DNA of 19,888 nt from Pleurotus ostreatus/Saccharomyces cerevisiae fusant (Eukaryota; Opisthokonta): NCBI GenBank assembly GCA_024196135.1, contig JAMQCK010000570.1, positions 1 through 19,888 of the forward strand. Reading direction: 5' to 3'. The position numbers and the translations under genes are program-made. Below are positions 1 to 9,747 of this stretch, one piece after another. Numbering within the stretch: the first letter of the stretch is position 1; each line of letters starts with the position of its first letter. The notes beneath the pieces were generated by a model. That model ran no database searches. It was not told where the DNA came from and saw nothing but the letters and a program-made list of their open reading frames with translations.

Positions 1-551
1 ATCACGAACGCGAAGCACATGAACGACACGCGCACGAACTTGAGGTCGAGGATGCCCTCCAGCCACGCCTTGTTCTTGCCGGGCTTCCAGAATGCATCCC
101 AGCCGTCGGACGTCTTCGCCGCGACGTCGATGTCGAGGAACTCGAGCGCGCGCACGCCGGTGAAGCGCGATTGGAGGCGCGTGAACGGCCACATCCACTC
201 GTCGTCGGGCGGCGCGATGCCGAGGCGGGCGGGCGTGCCGTCGAAGATGATCTTGCGAACGGTGGGGAAGAGGGTGCAGTGGGGGGAATCGAGGAGGGTG
301 AAGAGCTCGATCTCGCGCGGGGTGATGTGGCAAGGGATGCGGAGGGTGTGGTGAGTGAAGCGGCGGGCACCCGGCACCCAGGCGCGGCAAACGAGGGCGC
401 AGCTGCAGAGGGTGAAGATATCCCTATCGGGATCGATGTAGGCCATCGCATCGTCGTAGAGCTCCTGAGGGAGCGTGAGGGGTGAATGCTGCGCCTTTGT
501 GTTAGTATAGGCTCGCTCTGCTCGAGGATGATAATGACATGCCTCGTCCAT
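1..551 (-). CDS. F-box-like domain protein, C-terminus cut by the window edge
   Basis: A single open frame runs on the minus strand from an ATG at 551-549 off the left edge (183 complete codons, no intron needed). Residues about 25-65 read as a basidiomycete F-box-like motif: LTLPQELYDDAM, then CALVCRAWVPGARRF. The following part (LFPTVRKIIFDG, GVRALEFLDID) has the hydrophobic spacing typical of the leucine-rich or unclassified tail of these proteins. F-box proteins are usually substrate adaptors of SCF ubiquitin ligases; Agaricomycetes carry large, fast-evolving sets of them, most without a known substrate. The family assignment is from pattern recognition, and the substrate is unknown. A TATA-like element lies about 75 nt upstream of the ATG, supporting this start. 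The C-terminus and stop are outside the window, so total length cannot be judged. Confidence 0.75.
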   Translation of the reverse strand, partial: MDEACHYHPRAERAYTNTKAQHSPLTLPQELYDDAMAYIDPDRDIFTLCSCALVCRAWVPGARRFTHHTLRIPCHITPREIELFTLLDSPHCTLFPTVRKIIFDGTPARLGIAPPDDEWMWPFTRLQSRFTGVRALEFLDIDVAAKTSDGWDAFWKPGKNKAWLEGILDLKFVRVSFMCFAFV

Positions 552-892
552 AATGGGCGCAGTATGAGATCGTAAGTGGCAAAGCAGGAATATATGCCGC
601 CTGGATCTACTGTAGGTGCAGCCCTTATATATGCGGGTAAAGTCCCAAGGCGCTGATCCCAATGTTCCGGAAATAGGCCTCATGTCGTACACGAGGCGAC
701 CTACTGCGCCGAGAACACAATTGTGGCATCGGCTTCTGCTATCCAGTAGAGGAAGCGCTGGGTAGACGCTAGACCCAGCCGCAGTGAACCGCATTAGGGG
801 GACAATGGGTAGTGGGTTGCTATGCAATAGTGACCAGGGCGAATGTGGCATTCTCGAATCCCTCAAACGTACAGCCTACAGGTCCTCATAAC
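552..892. other. Intergenic: promoter of the F-box-like gene and 3' flank of SPB4
   Basis: 341 bp between two minus-strand genes. The SPB4 stop codon is at 893-895. The only structured signal I see is the TATA-like element at 624-631 serving the F-box-like gene. No coding segment is supportable here. Confidence 0.6.
624..631 (-). promoter_or_regulatory. TATA box of the F-box-like gene
   Basis: On the minus strand this reads TATATAAG, 73-80 nt upstream of the ATG at 551. A start of transcription about 30 nt downstream would leave a 5' UTR of roughly 45 nt. The other housekeeping genes in the window lack an obvious TATA box, which fits a regulated rather than constitutive gene. Assignment is by position and consensus only. 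Confidence 0.5.
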
Positions 893-3353
893 TCACAAAT
901 CGCCAAACTCAGCGTCAAAGGCCTTCTGGCTAACGGCTCCCCTCTTCACCTTCTTCGCCATCCGCTCCTCGCGCGCCAACTCCGCCCAATCATCTGCGCC
1001 CTCATCGTCCGACGATGCGCCCCGTTTCGCTGGTACAGTCTCCGCCTTGCCGTCCTTCCCCTCATCCACCTCCATTGTACAATCCCCGCCCTTCTCTCCC
1101 TTCCCTTCTTCACCCTTCGTCTCACCACCTTCTCCCTTTCCCTCCTTCGCCGCCGCTTCCATCCGCTCCCACTTCCTCTTGCTGACCTTCTTTTCTTTCC
1201 TTCGCTGCCGCTCGTCCTGCCGGTCTTTCTGCGCGCTCCACGCCGTGTTCGTCTTCTTGCGCTCGCGACGCTGTGCGGCGGCGTCTGCGCGGGAGGCGGC
1301 CTGCACCTGGCGCGCGGCCAGCTCGGCGAGGCGTTTGGTTTCCTGTGCTTTGTCGGCGTAGGCGTAGGTGGCGAACTGGGGGTGAGGTGGTTTGTTAACA
1401 CGACGTGTAAAGCAGATTTTGAGAAGGAAACAGCTACGCACATCCACATCCGCATCCTCCCAGCCCCTGGCCGCCGCATCCACGCCCTTCAACTCCGGCA
1501 TACGAGGTAATCTCAACATCCCGAACGACTTTGCCATCCCGACGATATCGAGGTCCTTCAATCGGAAGATGTAGGACGCTTGATGCTTTGAGTACGCTTG
1601 AACGGCGGAGACGAGTGCTTTGGCGCCGAGGTCGTGTAGAGTACGGTCGGTGCGGACGAAGGCGCGGATGGCGGACTGGACGGTGGCAATGTCAGGGTCT
1701 TCAGGACGGTCGTCCTCTTCTTCGTCCGTTTCCATACTCGTGTTGGTGGAGGCGTCCGAGCGGATGTAAGGGTGAGGCTTCAAGGGAATTTTGCGGACGG
1801 CCATGAAGTCTAGAGAGTCATGAGCCACCTGATGCAGTGATTATAGCGATGGATGCACGTACCGACATATTCAACCTCCCTGCCGCACAACAACACGTAC
1901 GCACGTCCACTCCGCCCAGCACGCGCCGTCCGCCCGCACCGATGACTGAACGCCTTCGGATCCGTCGGCGGCTCAACCTGCACTACCACATCCACATGCG
2001 GAATATCCAGCCCCCTCGCCGCCACATCCGTCGCCAACAGCACCGCTGGCGCCTGCGGCGTCGCCAGCGCGCTCGAGAACGCATGCAGCGTCCGCGTCCG
2101 CGCCGCCGGGGGCAGATTGCCGTGCAGGGAGTGGAAGACGGGCACGATGGGGTTGGAGGAGGTGGAGGGAAAGACGCGGGGGAGGATGCGGTAGAAGTAG
2201 TCGACGCAGGCGCCGGTGGAGAGGTAGACGATGAAGTGGGAGGCGGCGCGGGTGGCGGCTTCGGTCTGGATGATGCGCGCGAGCTGGACGAGCTTTTCGG
2301 AGGTGCGGCACGGGATGTAGAGGTTTTCGAGACTAGGGAACAGGTGAGTTCACGATGGATCGACGGCGTTACTGTGATAGGGCTTACTTGGCGGGTATTC
2401 GACGCTCTTCAATGACTTCGCCAGCATTTGCGCCTTTGCGGGTCTGCTTGGACTGGACTTTCACCACCACACGAGCAGGATTTCTCAAGCCTGCGCGGAT
2501 GAGCTCGCCAAGGGCGTCTGTCATGGTTGCGCTGAACAGGCCTGTGCGACGCTGCTTCGGCAGATGGGTCAAGATGCGTGTGAGGGATAACTGAAATCCA
2601 AGGTCGAGCAGCCTAGATATATGCATTCAGCAAACATTTTAGCAACGGTCAAAGGGAGTTCTCTTACCTGTCCGCCTCGTCCAGGACGAGGACCTCCAGC
2701 TCCTTTACACTGACAGTGCCCTGTCCGCGACCGAGGAGGAACTCCTCGACTCGGCCCGGAGTCCCGATAACGATGTCAGCACCAGTCTCGAGTAGACGCT
2801 GCACATCTTGGGCAGGAGAAGACTGATCGGAGGATATGAGGAGGAGTGGGTCGGGGTACTCTCGTTCAGGCTCTTTCTCCTCATCTTCCTCGTTCTCGGA
2901 GACTTCTTCGACTGGCTGAGCTTGAAGAAAAAGGGAGAATACGGAGTGGATCTGTGTGGCCAGTTCCCTGTTTGAGTATGAGCGCTACTCTTTGCCTAAA
3001 GGCGGAGGGGGACGCACCTTGTAGGACTGATGATCAGAGCACCAACTTCATTGCGCTTGAGCTTCGTTTCACGTCGTATGAGACGCTCAAGGATGGGGAT
3101 TACGAAGGCTAAGGTCTTTCCAGATCCAGTCACGGCTTCCACTACGACATCCTTATTCTTCATGAAGAGGGGGACCGTCGCAGCCTGCACTGGCGTCATT
3201 TGAGTATATCCCAGAGATGCAACCACGTCTGCGCTGCATTTGAGAAGCTTATCAGTACACAGCTAGTGGGCACAATGCATCCACTTACATCCATGGTGTG
3301 AGAGGTGTTGAGAGGGAGGACCAGGGCCCAGCATACGCGGTGGAGGACGCCAT
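893..3353 (-). CDS. SPB4: ATP-dependent RNA helicase SPB4 (DDX55 orthologue), 60S ribosome assembly
   Basis: DEAD-box helicase of 708 aa in seven exons: 3353-3289, 3233-3018, 2967-2668, 2612-2388, 2332-1863, 1809-1442, 1375-893. Motifs in order: Q motif MTPVQ (34-38), Walker A TGSGKT (57-62), PTREL (92-96), TPGR (163-166), DEAD (190-193), SAT (221-223), [11 protein letters not shown] (370-380), HRCGRTAR (399-406). The C-terminal signature IFRLKDLDI...[11 protein letters not shown] is specific to the SPB4/DDX55 family, and a Lys/Glu-rich tail follows. The family works in the nucleolus on pre-60S particles (27S pre-rRNA processing). An acidic insert (about 113-130) separates PTREL from TPGR, and the GG motif of animal DDX55 is replaced by SSD. 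The 66-nt intron 1441-1376 is in frame without a stop. It was removed because it has GTGCGT and CAG ends and its removal restores the family alignment. The start at 3353 gives the first ATG. Confidence 0.93.
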
Positions 3354-3636
3354 GATCGAGCGGGAGGGGATGTGATCGGGGACTTCACGCCAAAATCATG
3401 ACGCCGCAAATATCCAAATTAGGCACTTGAATGGTTGACCTTGCGCGCCTTCGCTCCTGGAATTCAGACAAAGCCAAGGACGAGATACAGTAACAACGCA
3501 TCACCCCAGATTGTTAGAGCCGCGATGGAAAGCGTGCGTGGTATTATGTAGGATAGATAGACTTTATACGACAGATCCAACGGCCCCCCATTGTTCACCA
3601 CAACTGCTTGAGCGTGCTAAAGCACCCACTTATTTT

Positions 3637-5433
3637 TTATGAGGACGCAGTCGCCTCAGCCTCCGCCACGGCCTCAAGCTCGTGGTCCACCGCCTCGCTC
3701 GGCACGGGCAGCGACTTCACGTCGTCGACCTGCGGCGTCGGCGGCAGTTCTGGCGGGCGCTCGCCGCCACCGTTGGGCGGGAGGATGGCGTTCGGGTCCT
3801 CCTCGAGGTCGGCGTCGACCTTGGCCTCCTCCGCCTTGCCCGTGAGGCGCTTGATCTCCGCCTCTGCGCGCGCAACGTTCTCCGCCGTCACGCGCTTCTG
3901 GTTCGCCTCGAACCATGCCTTCTTGGTGCCGAGGTCCTCGATGACGCGGGGGACATCACCGTGGTTCGCGGGCGGCGGGATGGAGAGGGCGAGCAAGGCA
4001 GACAACGTCGCGAAGGGTACGTGCAGCTTGTCGGAGTCGGCAGGCGGCGCCTTCTCCTTGGGCTGCTCGCGCGGCTGCTTCTTGCCCTTCTTCTTGCCAG
4101 CAACGAAGTAGTCCGCCTCCTCCTCGCCCTTCTTCTTCCGCACAATCGCGCCCTCGGGTGCGCTCTCGACCTTGCGGATCTCGAGCTTCGGCACGCCGGC
4201 GACCTCTGGTGCGTCCTTAGGTTGGGCGGTCTTGAGCTCAGGTGCCGCGCTGCCGCTCTTGCCAGAGAAATAGTCGATGAGCGTCTGGCAATCCTCGATC
4301 TCGGCCTGGAACGCAGGGATTTCCGCCTCCTCGCGCAACCGGCGCGCGGTCTCCTGCTTCTTGGCGAGCTCGTCTGCTGCACGCTGTGCGCGTGCCCTCT
4401 CGGCGCGCCGGGCACGATCCTCGTTGACCTTGGTCCAGTAGCGGTCGTTCGCGTCGCGGTAGAGGCGCGAGGACTCGCGCTTCTGGTTGTACAGTGCGTT
4501 GATCTGGGCCTGCAGCTCATCACGCTCAGCGAAGAGCTTGGAGCGGTTCGCGTACGCCTCGTCGTCGACCTTCTTGATCTCGTCGAGCTCGGCCTTGATA
4601 GTATCGTACCGGTCGGAGATCGCCTTGAATTCGGGGTCGTCGAGCTGCTTGCGGAGCTCGTCGAGTTTGGCACGGTCGGCTTCGATGGATTCTTGGTCGG
4701 CCTGGAAGCTCTCGACCGTGCGGCGGCTGCGCTTCAGTTGCTGGATCTCCTGGAGCGCACGCTTCTCGTCGACGACGCGCATGTTGCCAGACTCGACCTG
4801 CTTCTCGAGGTTCCTGCGCGCATGTGAGGCGAGGGAAGGTTGGCGAGGGCGGGAACACATACCGGACATGCGTGTCGACTTCGGCGACGGTCTTGAAGGG
4901 CGCCTTTTGCTTTGCAGCGTTGAGGTCCTTGATCTAGGAAGGGGATGAGGAGGCATGTAGAGAAAACAGTATACCAAGGGCGCACCTTCTTCTGAATGCC
5001 GTCCTGGATGGTCTTCACCTGGTCGAGGATCTTGCCGCGCGATGCCTTGTTGTTGCTCTGCTGCCCGCGAATCTCGTCCAGCTCATCGCGCAGCGCCTTC
5101 CTGCGCTCATTCAGCGTTCCCTTCCCCGACGCGCCCCCAATCTTGTCGCGCACAACGTTCTGCAAAGAGCGACATGAGCTATCCGGCCCGTCCCCTGTCC
5201 CCTCCCCCCTCCGAGTCACATACCAGCTTCGTCTGCAGCGCATCAATCTCCTTCTTGATGTTCTCCTGCTCCGCGTCGTACGCCGCCTTGTCCGGCTTGC
5301 TCGCGGGCGTTTTCGCGTCCGCCGACGTGTCCTGCGGCACGGGCGTCGACGTGCCGTTCGTCGAGGCGGGCGCGGAGGTCTTTCCCTTCGCGCTGCCGTT
5401 GGCGGCGCCGGTTTTCGCTTTGGGGGCGGGCAT
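3637..5433 (-). CDS. BFR1: BFR1-like nuclear segregation / polysome-associated coiled-coil protein
   Basis: 543 aa in four exons: 5433-5224, 5159-4986, 4933-4863, 4813-3637. The N-terminal ~50 residues are low-complexity Ala/Thr/Ser/Lys. Residues ~50-330 are almost entirely charged coiled coil, including the family hallmark RNLEKQVESGNMRVVDEKRA at about 152-171, directly after the third intron. The C-terminal third holds a Lys-rich stretch (AGKKKGKKQPR) and a Pro/Glu-rich tail. BFR1 of yeast associates with polysomes and mRNP complexes (with the KH protein Scp160), affects secretion and nuclear segregation, and acts at the ER and cytoplasm; this is family knowledge. Length is close to the usual 470-560 aa. 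Donors are GTATGT, GTGCGC and GTATGT. The upstream region (5434-5702) is pyrimidine-rich on the coding strand without a TATA box, as expected of a constitutive gene. Confidence 0.9.
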
Positions 5434-5702
5434 TTTGGTGGGGTGGGTGGCCCGGGCGGGGAAGCTAGAGGGCTGGGAGGCTGGTAATGAAGACGGCGGC
5501 GGGAGGCAAGCCAGAAATTACGCCACGTGTACGCTTTATGGTGATATGTTCCTGGGCTAACTCCATTCACTGAAGTCAAGCCGCCGGTCTTGCTCCAAGC
5601 GAAGCCATCATGCAATGAGCACCGCGCCGAGCGGAGGGGATAGCAGAGAGATGAAAGATACGACGATACAAACAAGGGAGATGAAGACACGATAAATACG
5701 GG

Positions 5703-6432
5703 CTAAAATACAATCTGCTGATCCAACTTGGCGACCTCCTTCATGCACTCGTCGTACGTCTCACGGTAGTCCTCCTTCACCTCGCCCTCCTTCTTCTTGC
5801 GCTTCTGGTCTGGGCAGACCATCACGCAGCTTGTTGGGCGTTTTGTTGAGCTGGCGTGTCCGAGCTCCTCCTTCGAGGCGACGAAGATGTATGGAATGCC
5901 GGCCTCTTCGGCCATAACAGGGAGGTGGGAGATAATGTCTATGGGATTGATGTCGGCGGCGAGGATGAGGAGGCTGAGATTGGGTGGTTAGATGGTGTAT
6001 TCATGAAGTAGTGATCAGTACGCACCCCTTCTCCCCCTTCCGGATCCCCTTCACGACCTCCTTGACCCCGCGCTTCACTTGCCGTGACTTCGACGCTAGG
6101 AAATGTCAGTATGTACAAAAAGGGTCCTCGATCATGATATGCACCCTTCTTCACGGTTTTGTGAAGCTTCTTCAAGAGCTTTTTCTGTGCTAATGGTTGC
6201 GCGATCGGTGACAAGTCCTCTACTGGAATCACAATCTCCTTCTCCTCCTTCTTTGACGACTTCTCCTTCTTAGGGGACTGAAGGAGGGGGAAGGGTCAAG
6301 AGGTCAGTCCAGCCCTCCGATCAGGAAGTACTGCTGACATACTGTGGTGGCGTCGTCCATCTCTACGTCCTCAGCATCTTCGGCAGCGACCTTCTTCTCT
6401 TTCTTCTCCTTCTTGGACGCGTCCTTGGCCAT
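5703..6432 (-). CDS. NHP2: H/ACA ribonucleoprotein subunit NHP2 (L7Ae family)
   Basis: 187 aa in four exons: 6432-6343, 6277-6145, 6095-6026, 5973-5703; introns of 65, 49 and 52 nt. Residues 1-50 are Lys/Glu-rich and disordered. Residues ~75-152 form the L7Ae RNA-binding fold: VKRGVKEVVKGIRKGEKG (81-98), ILAADINPIDIISHLP (101-116), then STKRPTSCVMV (140-150). The protein binds H/ACA guide RNAs with the Cbf5/dyskerin, Gar1 and Nop10 subunits for rRNA pseudouridylation in the nucleolus. The C-terminal tail is about 20 residues longer than in yeast (156 aa), and so is the N-terminal acidic region. The start at 6432 is the first ATG; the frame stays open upstream but only with a TTG. It is transcribed away from the WW/FF gene, across a shared 357-bp promoter. 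Confidence 0.93.
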
Positions 6433-6521
6433 TTTATTCGATAAGGAGAAGGGGATGGAGAGGGGAAGGCCTTGTGGGGTTGTGCTTAACGCGGAGGACA
6501 AGACGCGAAAAATACTTGCCG

Positions 6522-6555
6522 GTCACAGGTGTGACTGGGTCACAGTCAGTCACAG
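6522..6555. promoter_or_regulatory. Cluster of three GTCACAG heptamers
   Basis: GTCACAG occurs at 6522-6528, 6539-6545 and 6549-6555, with a GTGAC on the same strand (6531-6535) between the first two. Spacings are 17 and 10 nt. The cluster is 90-123 nt upstream of the NHP2 start and could be an activator binding array. The same heptamer is paired in both copies of the T repeat far downstream. Function is inferred from clustering only. Confidence 0.35.
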
Positions 6556-6576
6556 CAGTCTGGCGAAGACAAAGCT

Positions 6577-6586
6577 CGGGCGTTCT
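6577..6586 (+). promoter_or_regulatory. Recurring decamer TCGGGCGTTC, copy 1
   Basis: First of four identical decamers in the window, extended here to GCTCGGGCGTTC (6575-6586). It lies 145 nt from the NHP2 ATG and 204 nt from the WW/FF-gene ATG. No known factor is assigned. Confidence 0.4.
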
Positions 6587-6789
6587 GACTATATTGAAGA
6601 GTAGTGTAAGAGGAGAATGAGGCTCTGAGTACGCTCATCTGCTGAGAAGACAAAGGAAGACGGCTCAAGTAAGAGGGAGGAGTATACAGTAGATGCCATC
6701 AATACGAACCGTGAGTGCGTGACCGGAACAGCGGTCCGATGGAATGAGCTCGTCCTCATCGTGTTCACCGACGTCAACGACCACCCTTC

Positions 6790-9305
6790 ATGTCCGCCCA
6801 ACCCTTGCCACCCCTCCCACCCAACTGGACCGAGCACATTGGCCCCGCAGGTGTCAAGTACTACTACAATGCCATCACCCAGGAGTCCACCTACATTCGC
6901 CCTTTACCCGCGTTCCCGATCCCCCCAGCTCCTCAGGCCGCGCCGCAGAAGGACAAGCCTCTGACGAAGACCCCGATCCCGGGGACGGACTGGATACGCG
7001 TGAAGACGGTGCAGGGGAAGACGTTCTACACGAATAAGGCGAAGAAGGCTAGCGTATGGACGGTGCCGGACGAGATCAAGGACGCGGTCGCGGCGCTTGA
7101 TGCGGGGGAGGCGCAAGCGGCAGCAGGGAAGGCGGCGAGCAAGCTGCCTAGAACGGAAGACGAGAAGCGCGAGGTGGCGCGCGTCAAAGCGGAGGCGCAA
7201 GAAGCAGCAAAGCGCAAGGCCGTGGACGAGCCCGTCGGCGAGCTAGTCGTGACGAAGAAGGCGAAGGTAGACGAGGAAGAAGAAGACGATGAAGGAAGCG
7301 ACAGCGACGAGGAGGAGGAGGAGGAAGAGTGGCAGCGCGAAGCAGCCGCGCAACTGGCCAAGGAGGCAGAGGAGGAGCAGAAGCGGAGGGAGGAAGAGGA
7401 GCGCAAGGTGAAGGAGGCAGAGGAGGCAGAAGCGCGCAAGAAGCAAGATGCGCAGCTCAAGATGCCCGAGCACGTTGACTTGTCCGTCGAGGAGGCGAAA
7501 GCACTGTTCAAGGTGCGTCCGTGCCTGCTTCATACGCTTGTTCAGTATATTGACGTCCTTCAGACGCTACTCCGAGAGAAGGACGTAAACCCCCTCCACC
7601 CATGGGATTTGAGCTTGCCATTGTTCGTCAATGATCCCCGCTACGTCTTGCTATCGTCCGTCTCCGCCCGCAAAGACGCGTTCGACGAGTACTGCCGCGA
7701 ACGCGCCCGAGAGCTCCGGCAATCACAGGTCAAAAAAGAGAAGGTCGCCGCCAACCCGAAGGAAGAGTTTGAACGACTTCTCAAGGACGAGGTCAAGAGC
7801 ACGCGCACTAGCTGGACCGATTTCCGCAGGACGTGGAAGAAAGACCGACGTTTCTATGGCTGGGGTCGCGATGATAGGGAGCGCGAGAAGCGGTTCCGCG
7901 ACTTCCTCAAGGAATTAGGCGAACGTACGTGCGCTTCCGGATCGACGAAGCATAATGTCTCTGACGAACAATACAGAGAAGCGCGCCGCCGCGCAAAAGG
8001 CTGAGGCTGACTTCATTGCGCTGCTACGCGAGAAGGCTAATGTGCAACCGGATTCAAACTGGAAGGATGCAAGTATAACCCGTCCTCGCACGCGCACATA
8101 AGTTGACAGCTCTGCAGGTCAAGCGCAAACTGTACGACGACCCTCGCTACGATGCGGTCGGCTCCTCGTCACTACGCGAAGAGCTGTTCAACACCTTCAA
8201 GAAGGCTGTTGGATCCGGAACTGCCGACAAGAAAGAGGACAGCGCGAAAGACAAGGATGGAAATACTGACATGAACGAGGAGGTGGATGAGGCAGAGCTC
8301 GAGCGCCGGAAGAAGGAAAAGAAGGAGCGCGCCGTACGCGAACGTGAAGAAAAGGTTCGAGCTGAGCGGCAGCGTATGGAGGCCAACATCGCTCGCTCGC
8401 GTCAGGGCCTGACGCTTGAAGAGGGCGAGACACAGTTCAAGTGCGCCTTTCTAGGTTTCTTTTGTCGTGGTCTTCCCTGGCGCTCAACATCGTTCTCTTT
8501 ATCTACACAGGGTCCTGCTTGTCGACGCTATCCGCGACCCTCAGGTAAGGCACTGAACATTCACGAATATATCTCTAACGTCCTTGACAGGCCACTTGGG
8601 AAAGCTCCCAACCCGAACTGCAGAAAGACCCCCGCTTCACCACCTCACCCCTCACCCTCAACCAACAACTCCACCTCTTCCATGCCCACATGAAGCACCT
8701 CCGCGACAAGCACTACGCCAGCCTGCACGCCCTCTTCTCATCGCACGCGCCCTCCCTCGCCACCACCTTCGCTGACCTCCCACTCGACACGCTGACCGCC
8801 TCCCAGCCCGTCACTAAACTCGGTCTCTCGCTCGACGCTCTCCAGGACGAATTCGAGCGGTGGCAGCGCGAGCGCACATCTGCCGCGCGCGCCGCGTTCG
8901 ACGAGATGATGGGCGAGAACGCGTTCGTCGAATTCTGGGGCCGGCTGGGGAAGATTGGCGGGGAGGGCACGGATGGGTACGTGAAGGCGGACGAGATGCC
9001 GGAGGGGGAGGGCGAGTTTGGAGGCGGGACGGTCGACATGAAGAACTTGGCGAGGAATGTGGATGTGAGGGAGATTGTGAAGGTTATCAAGGTAGGTTCG
9101 AGTGCACGTCGGTGCGCGCTGGTTGCTGATGATGTTTGTAGAACGACAAGAGGTATCTTGACTTCGACCATGTACCGGAGCAGAGGGAGAAATGGATCAG
9201 GGTATGTGCTATATTTTGCGCACCGGCGTTGTGCTGACGGCGATGCAGGACTATCTGGCGAATCTATCCGCTCCACAGCTATCTGTGCACCTACAAAAGC
9301 GATGA
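6790..9305 (+). CDS. WW- and FF-domain protein, TCERG1/CA150-like transcription-splicing coupler
   Basis: 716 aa in eight exons: 6790-7512, 7564-7924, 7977-8068, 8118-8440, 8511-8544, 8591-9091, 9142-9201, 9249-9305. Two WW domains: residues 11-38 (W13, YYYN, P38; the second Trp is Tyr35) and 66-93 (W68, FYTN, W90, P93). A long acidic/basic charged linker (about 110-230) follows, then five or six FF repeats: ~237-295 with DPRYVLL, ~310-362 with DRRFYGW, ~368-425 with DPRYDAV, ~498-547 with KDPRF, and a last one at ~670-705 with NDKRYLDFDHVPEQR. FF order and spacing resemble TCERG1 more than Prp40, where the WW domains lie closer together. Such proteins bind the phosphorylated RNA polymerase II CTD and splicing factors in the nucleus. 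Intron 1 (51 nt) is in frame and stop-free. Intron 3 is best read as GC-AG. The S. pombe counterpart may be the WW/FF splicing factor Dre4, but I leave the symbol open. Confidence 0.87.
8069..8117 (+). other. Probable GC-AG intron (intron 3 of the WW/FF gene)
   Basis: Ending the exon at 8068 and resuming at 8118 joins NWKD to VKRKLYDDPRYDAV, which aligns without gaps to the third FF domain of TCERG1. The donor is then GCAAGT, the usual strong context of GC-AG introns, with a TTGAC branch site 11 nt before the acceptor CTGCAG. The GT-AG alternative (8073-8109) is also in frame. It adds four residues inside the FF domain and leaves the only branch-like site 3 nt from the acceptor. Confidence 0.65.
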
Positions 9306-9747
9306 TCTGTTGTTCGCAATAATAGGCCCAACGAAACGAGTCTATCGTGACGTGGTATGGATTGAAAGCAGTGCGAATTGTAGACAATCAATGCGAGAGT
9401 AAGTTGTTCTTTAAAAGGCTGTACGGTGCGCTGCGCCTCGTATACACTCGACACCACCTCGAGCAATGCCATCGGGGTCGGATACCCTCCAGATGAGCTG
9501 GCGCACACCTTCCGCACTGACCGGCGATGGGGCAATTGTACACCGGGGTGTCGCATGTATGTCGTTGGTGAGTTCGTATGTTATCGCTGGCTATGCGCGC
9601 GACCTCAAGGGCGCATCTTTCGACGCTATGGCTCCTCAATATGTCAGGGTCGGCGCGGTCATCGTCCGCGTTGGGGTGATATATATGAGCGCAATGGCTT
9701 GCAGAACTGCCCCCCTTTCCACTTCCTCTCCACCTCTGCGGACAATC
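9306..9747. other. Intergenic: 3' flank of the WW/FF gene and promoter of the 7TM gene
   Basis: 442 bp between two plus-strand genes. Open frames exist on both strands but show no domain or consistent extension of either gene. The one clear signal is the TATA-like TATATAT at 9680-9686. Confidence 0.6.
9680..9686 (+). promoter_or_regulatory. TATA box of the seven-transmembrane gene
   Basis: TATATAT sits 62-68 nt upstream of the ATG at 9748, giving a predicted 5' UTR of about 35 nt. Like the F-box-like gene, this lineage-variable gene has a TATA box while the housekeeping genes here do not. Confidence 0.5.

Larger units (their letters stand above)
6433..6789. promoter_or_regulatory. Divergent promoter between NHP2 and the WW/FF-domain gene
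   Basis: 357 bp with no supportable coding segment. It contains three GTCACAG heptamers (6522-6555) and one copy of the recurring decamer TCGGGCGTTC (6577-6586). I see no TATA box for either gene. The layout, with two housekeeping RNA genes head to head, suggests a bidirectional promoter (inference). Confidence 0.6.

Noticed and set aside
2..451. Minus-strand open frame of 149 codons rich in Ser/Arg/Pro
   Set aside because: It is in a different frame from the F-box-like protein and is low complexity, a shadow of a GC-rich gene.
3682..4827. Plus-strand open frame of 381 codons opposite BFR1
   Set aside because: Leu/Arg-rich antisense shadow of the coiled-coil exon; the minus-strand frame has clear BFR1 features and matching splice sites.
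893..9305. Intronic snoRNAs in the ribosome-biogenesis genes
   Set aside because: All introns here are 46-75 nt, too short for a snoRNA plus splicing signals, and no C/D or H/ACA boxes were seen.
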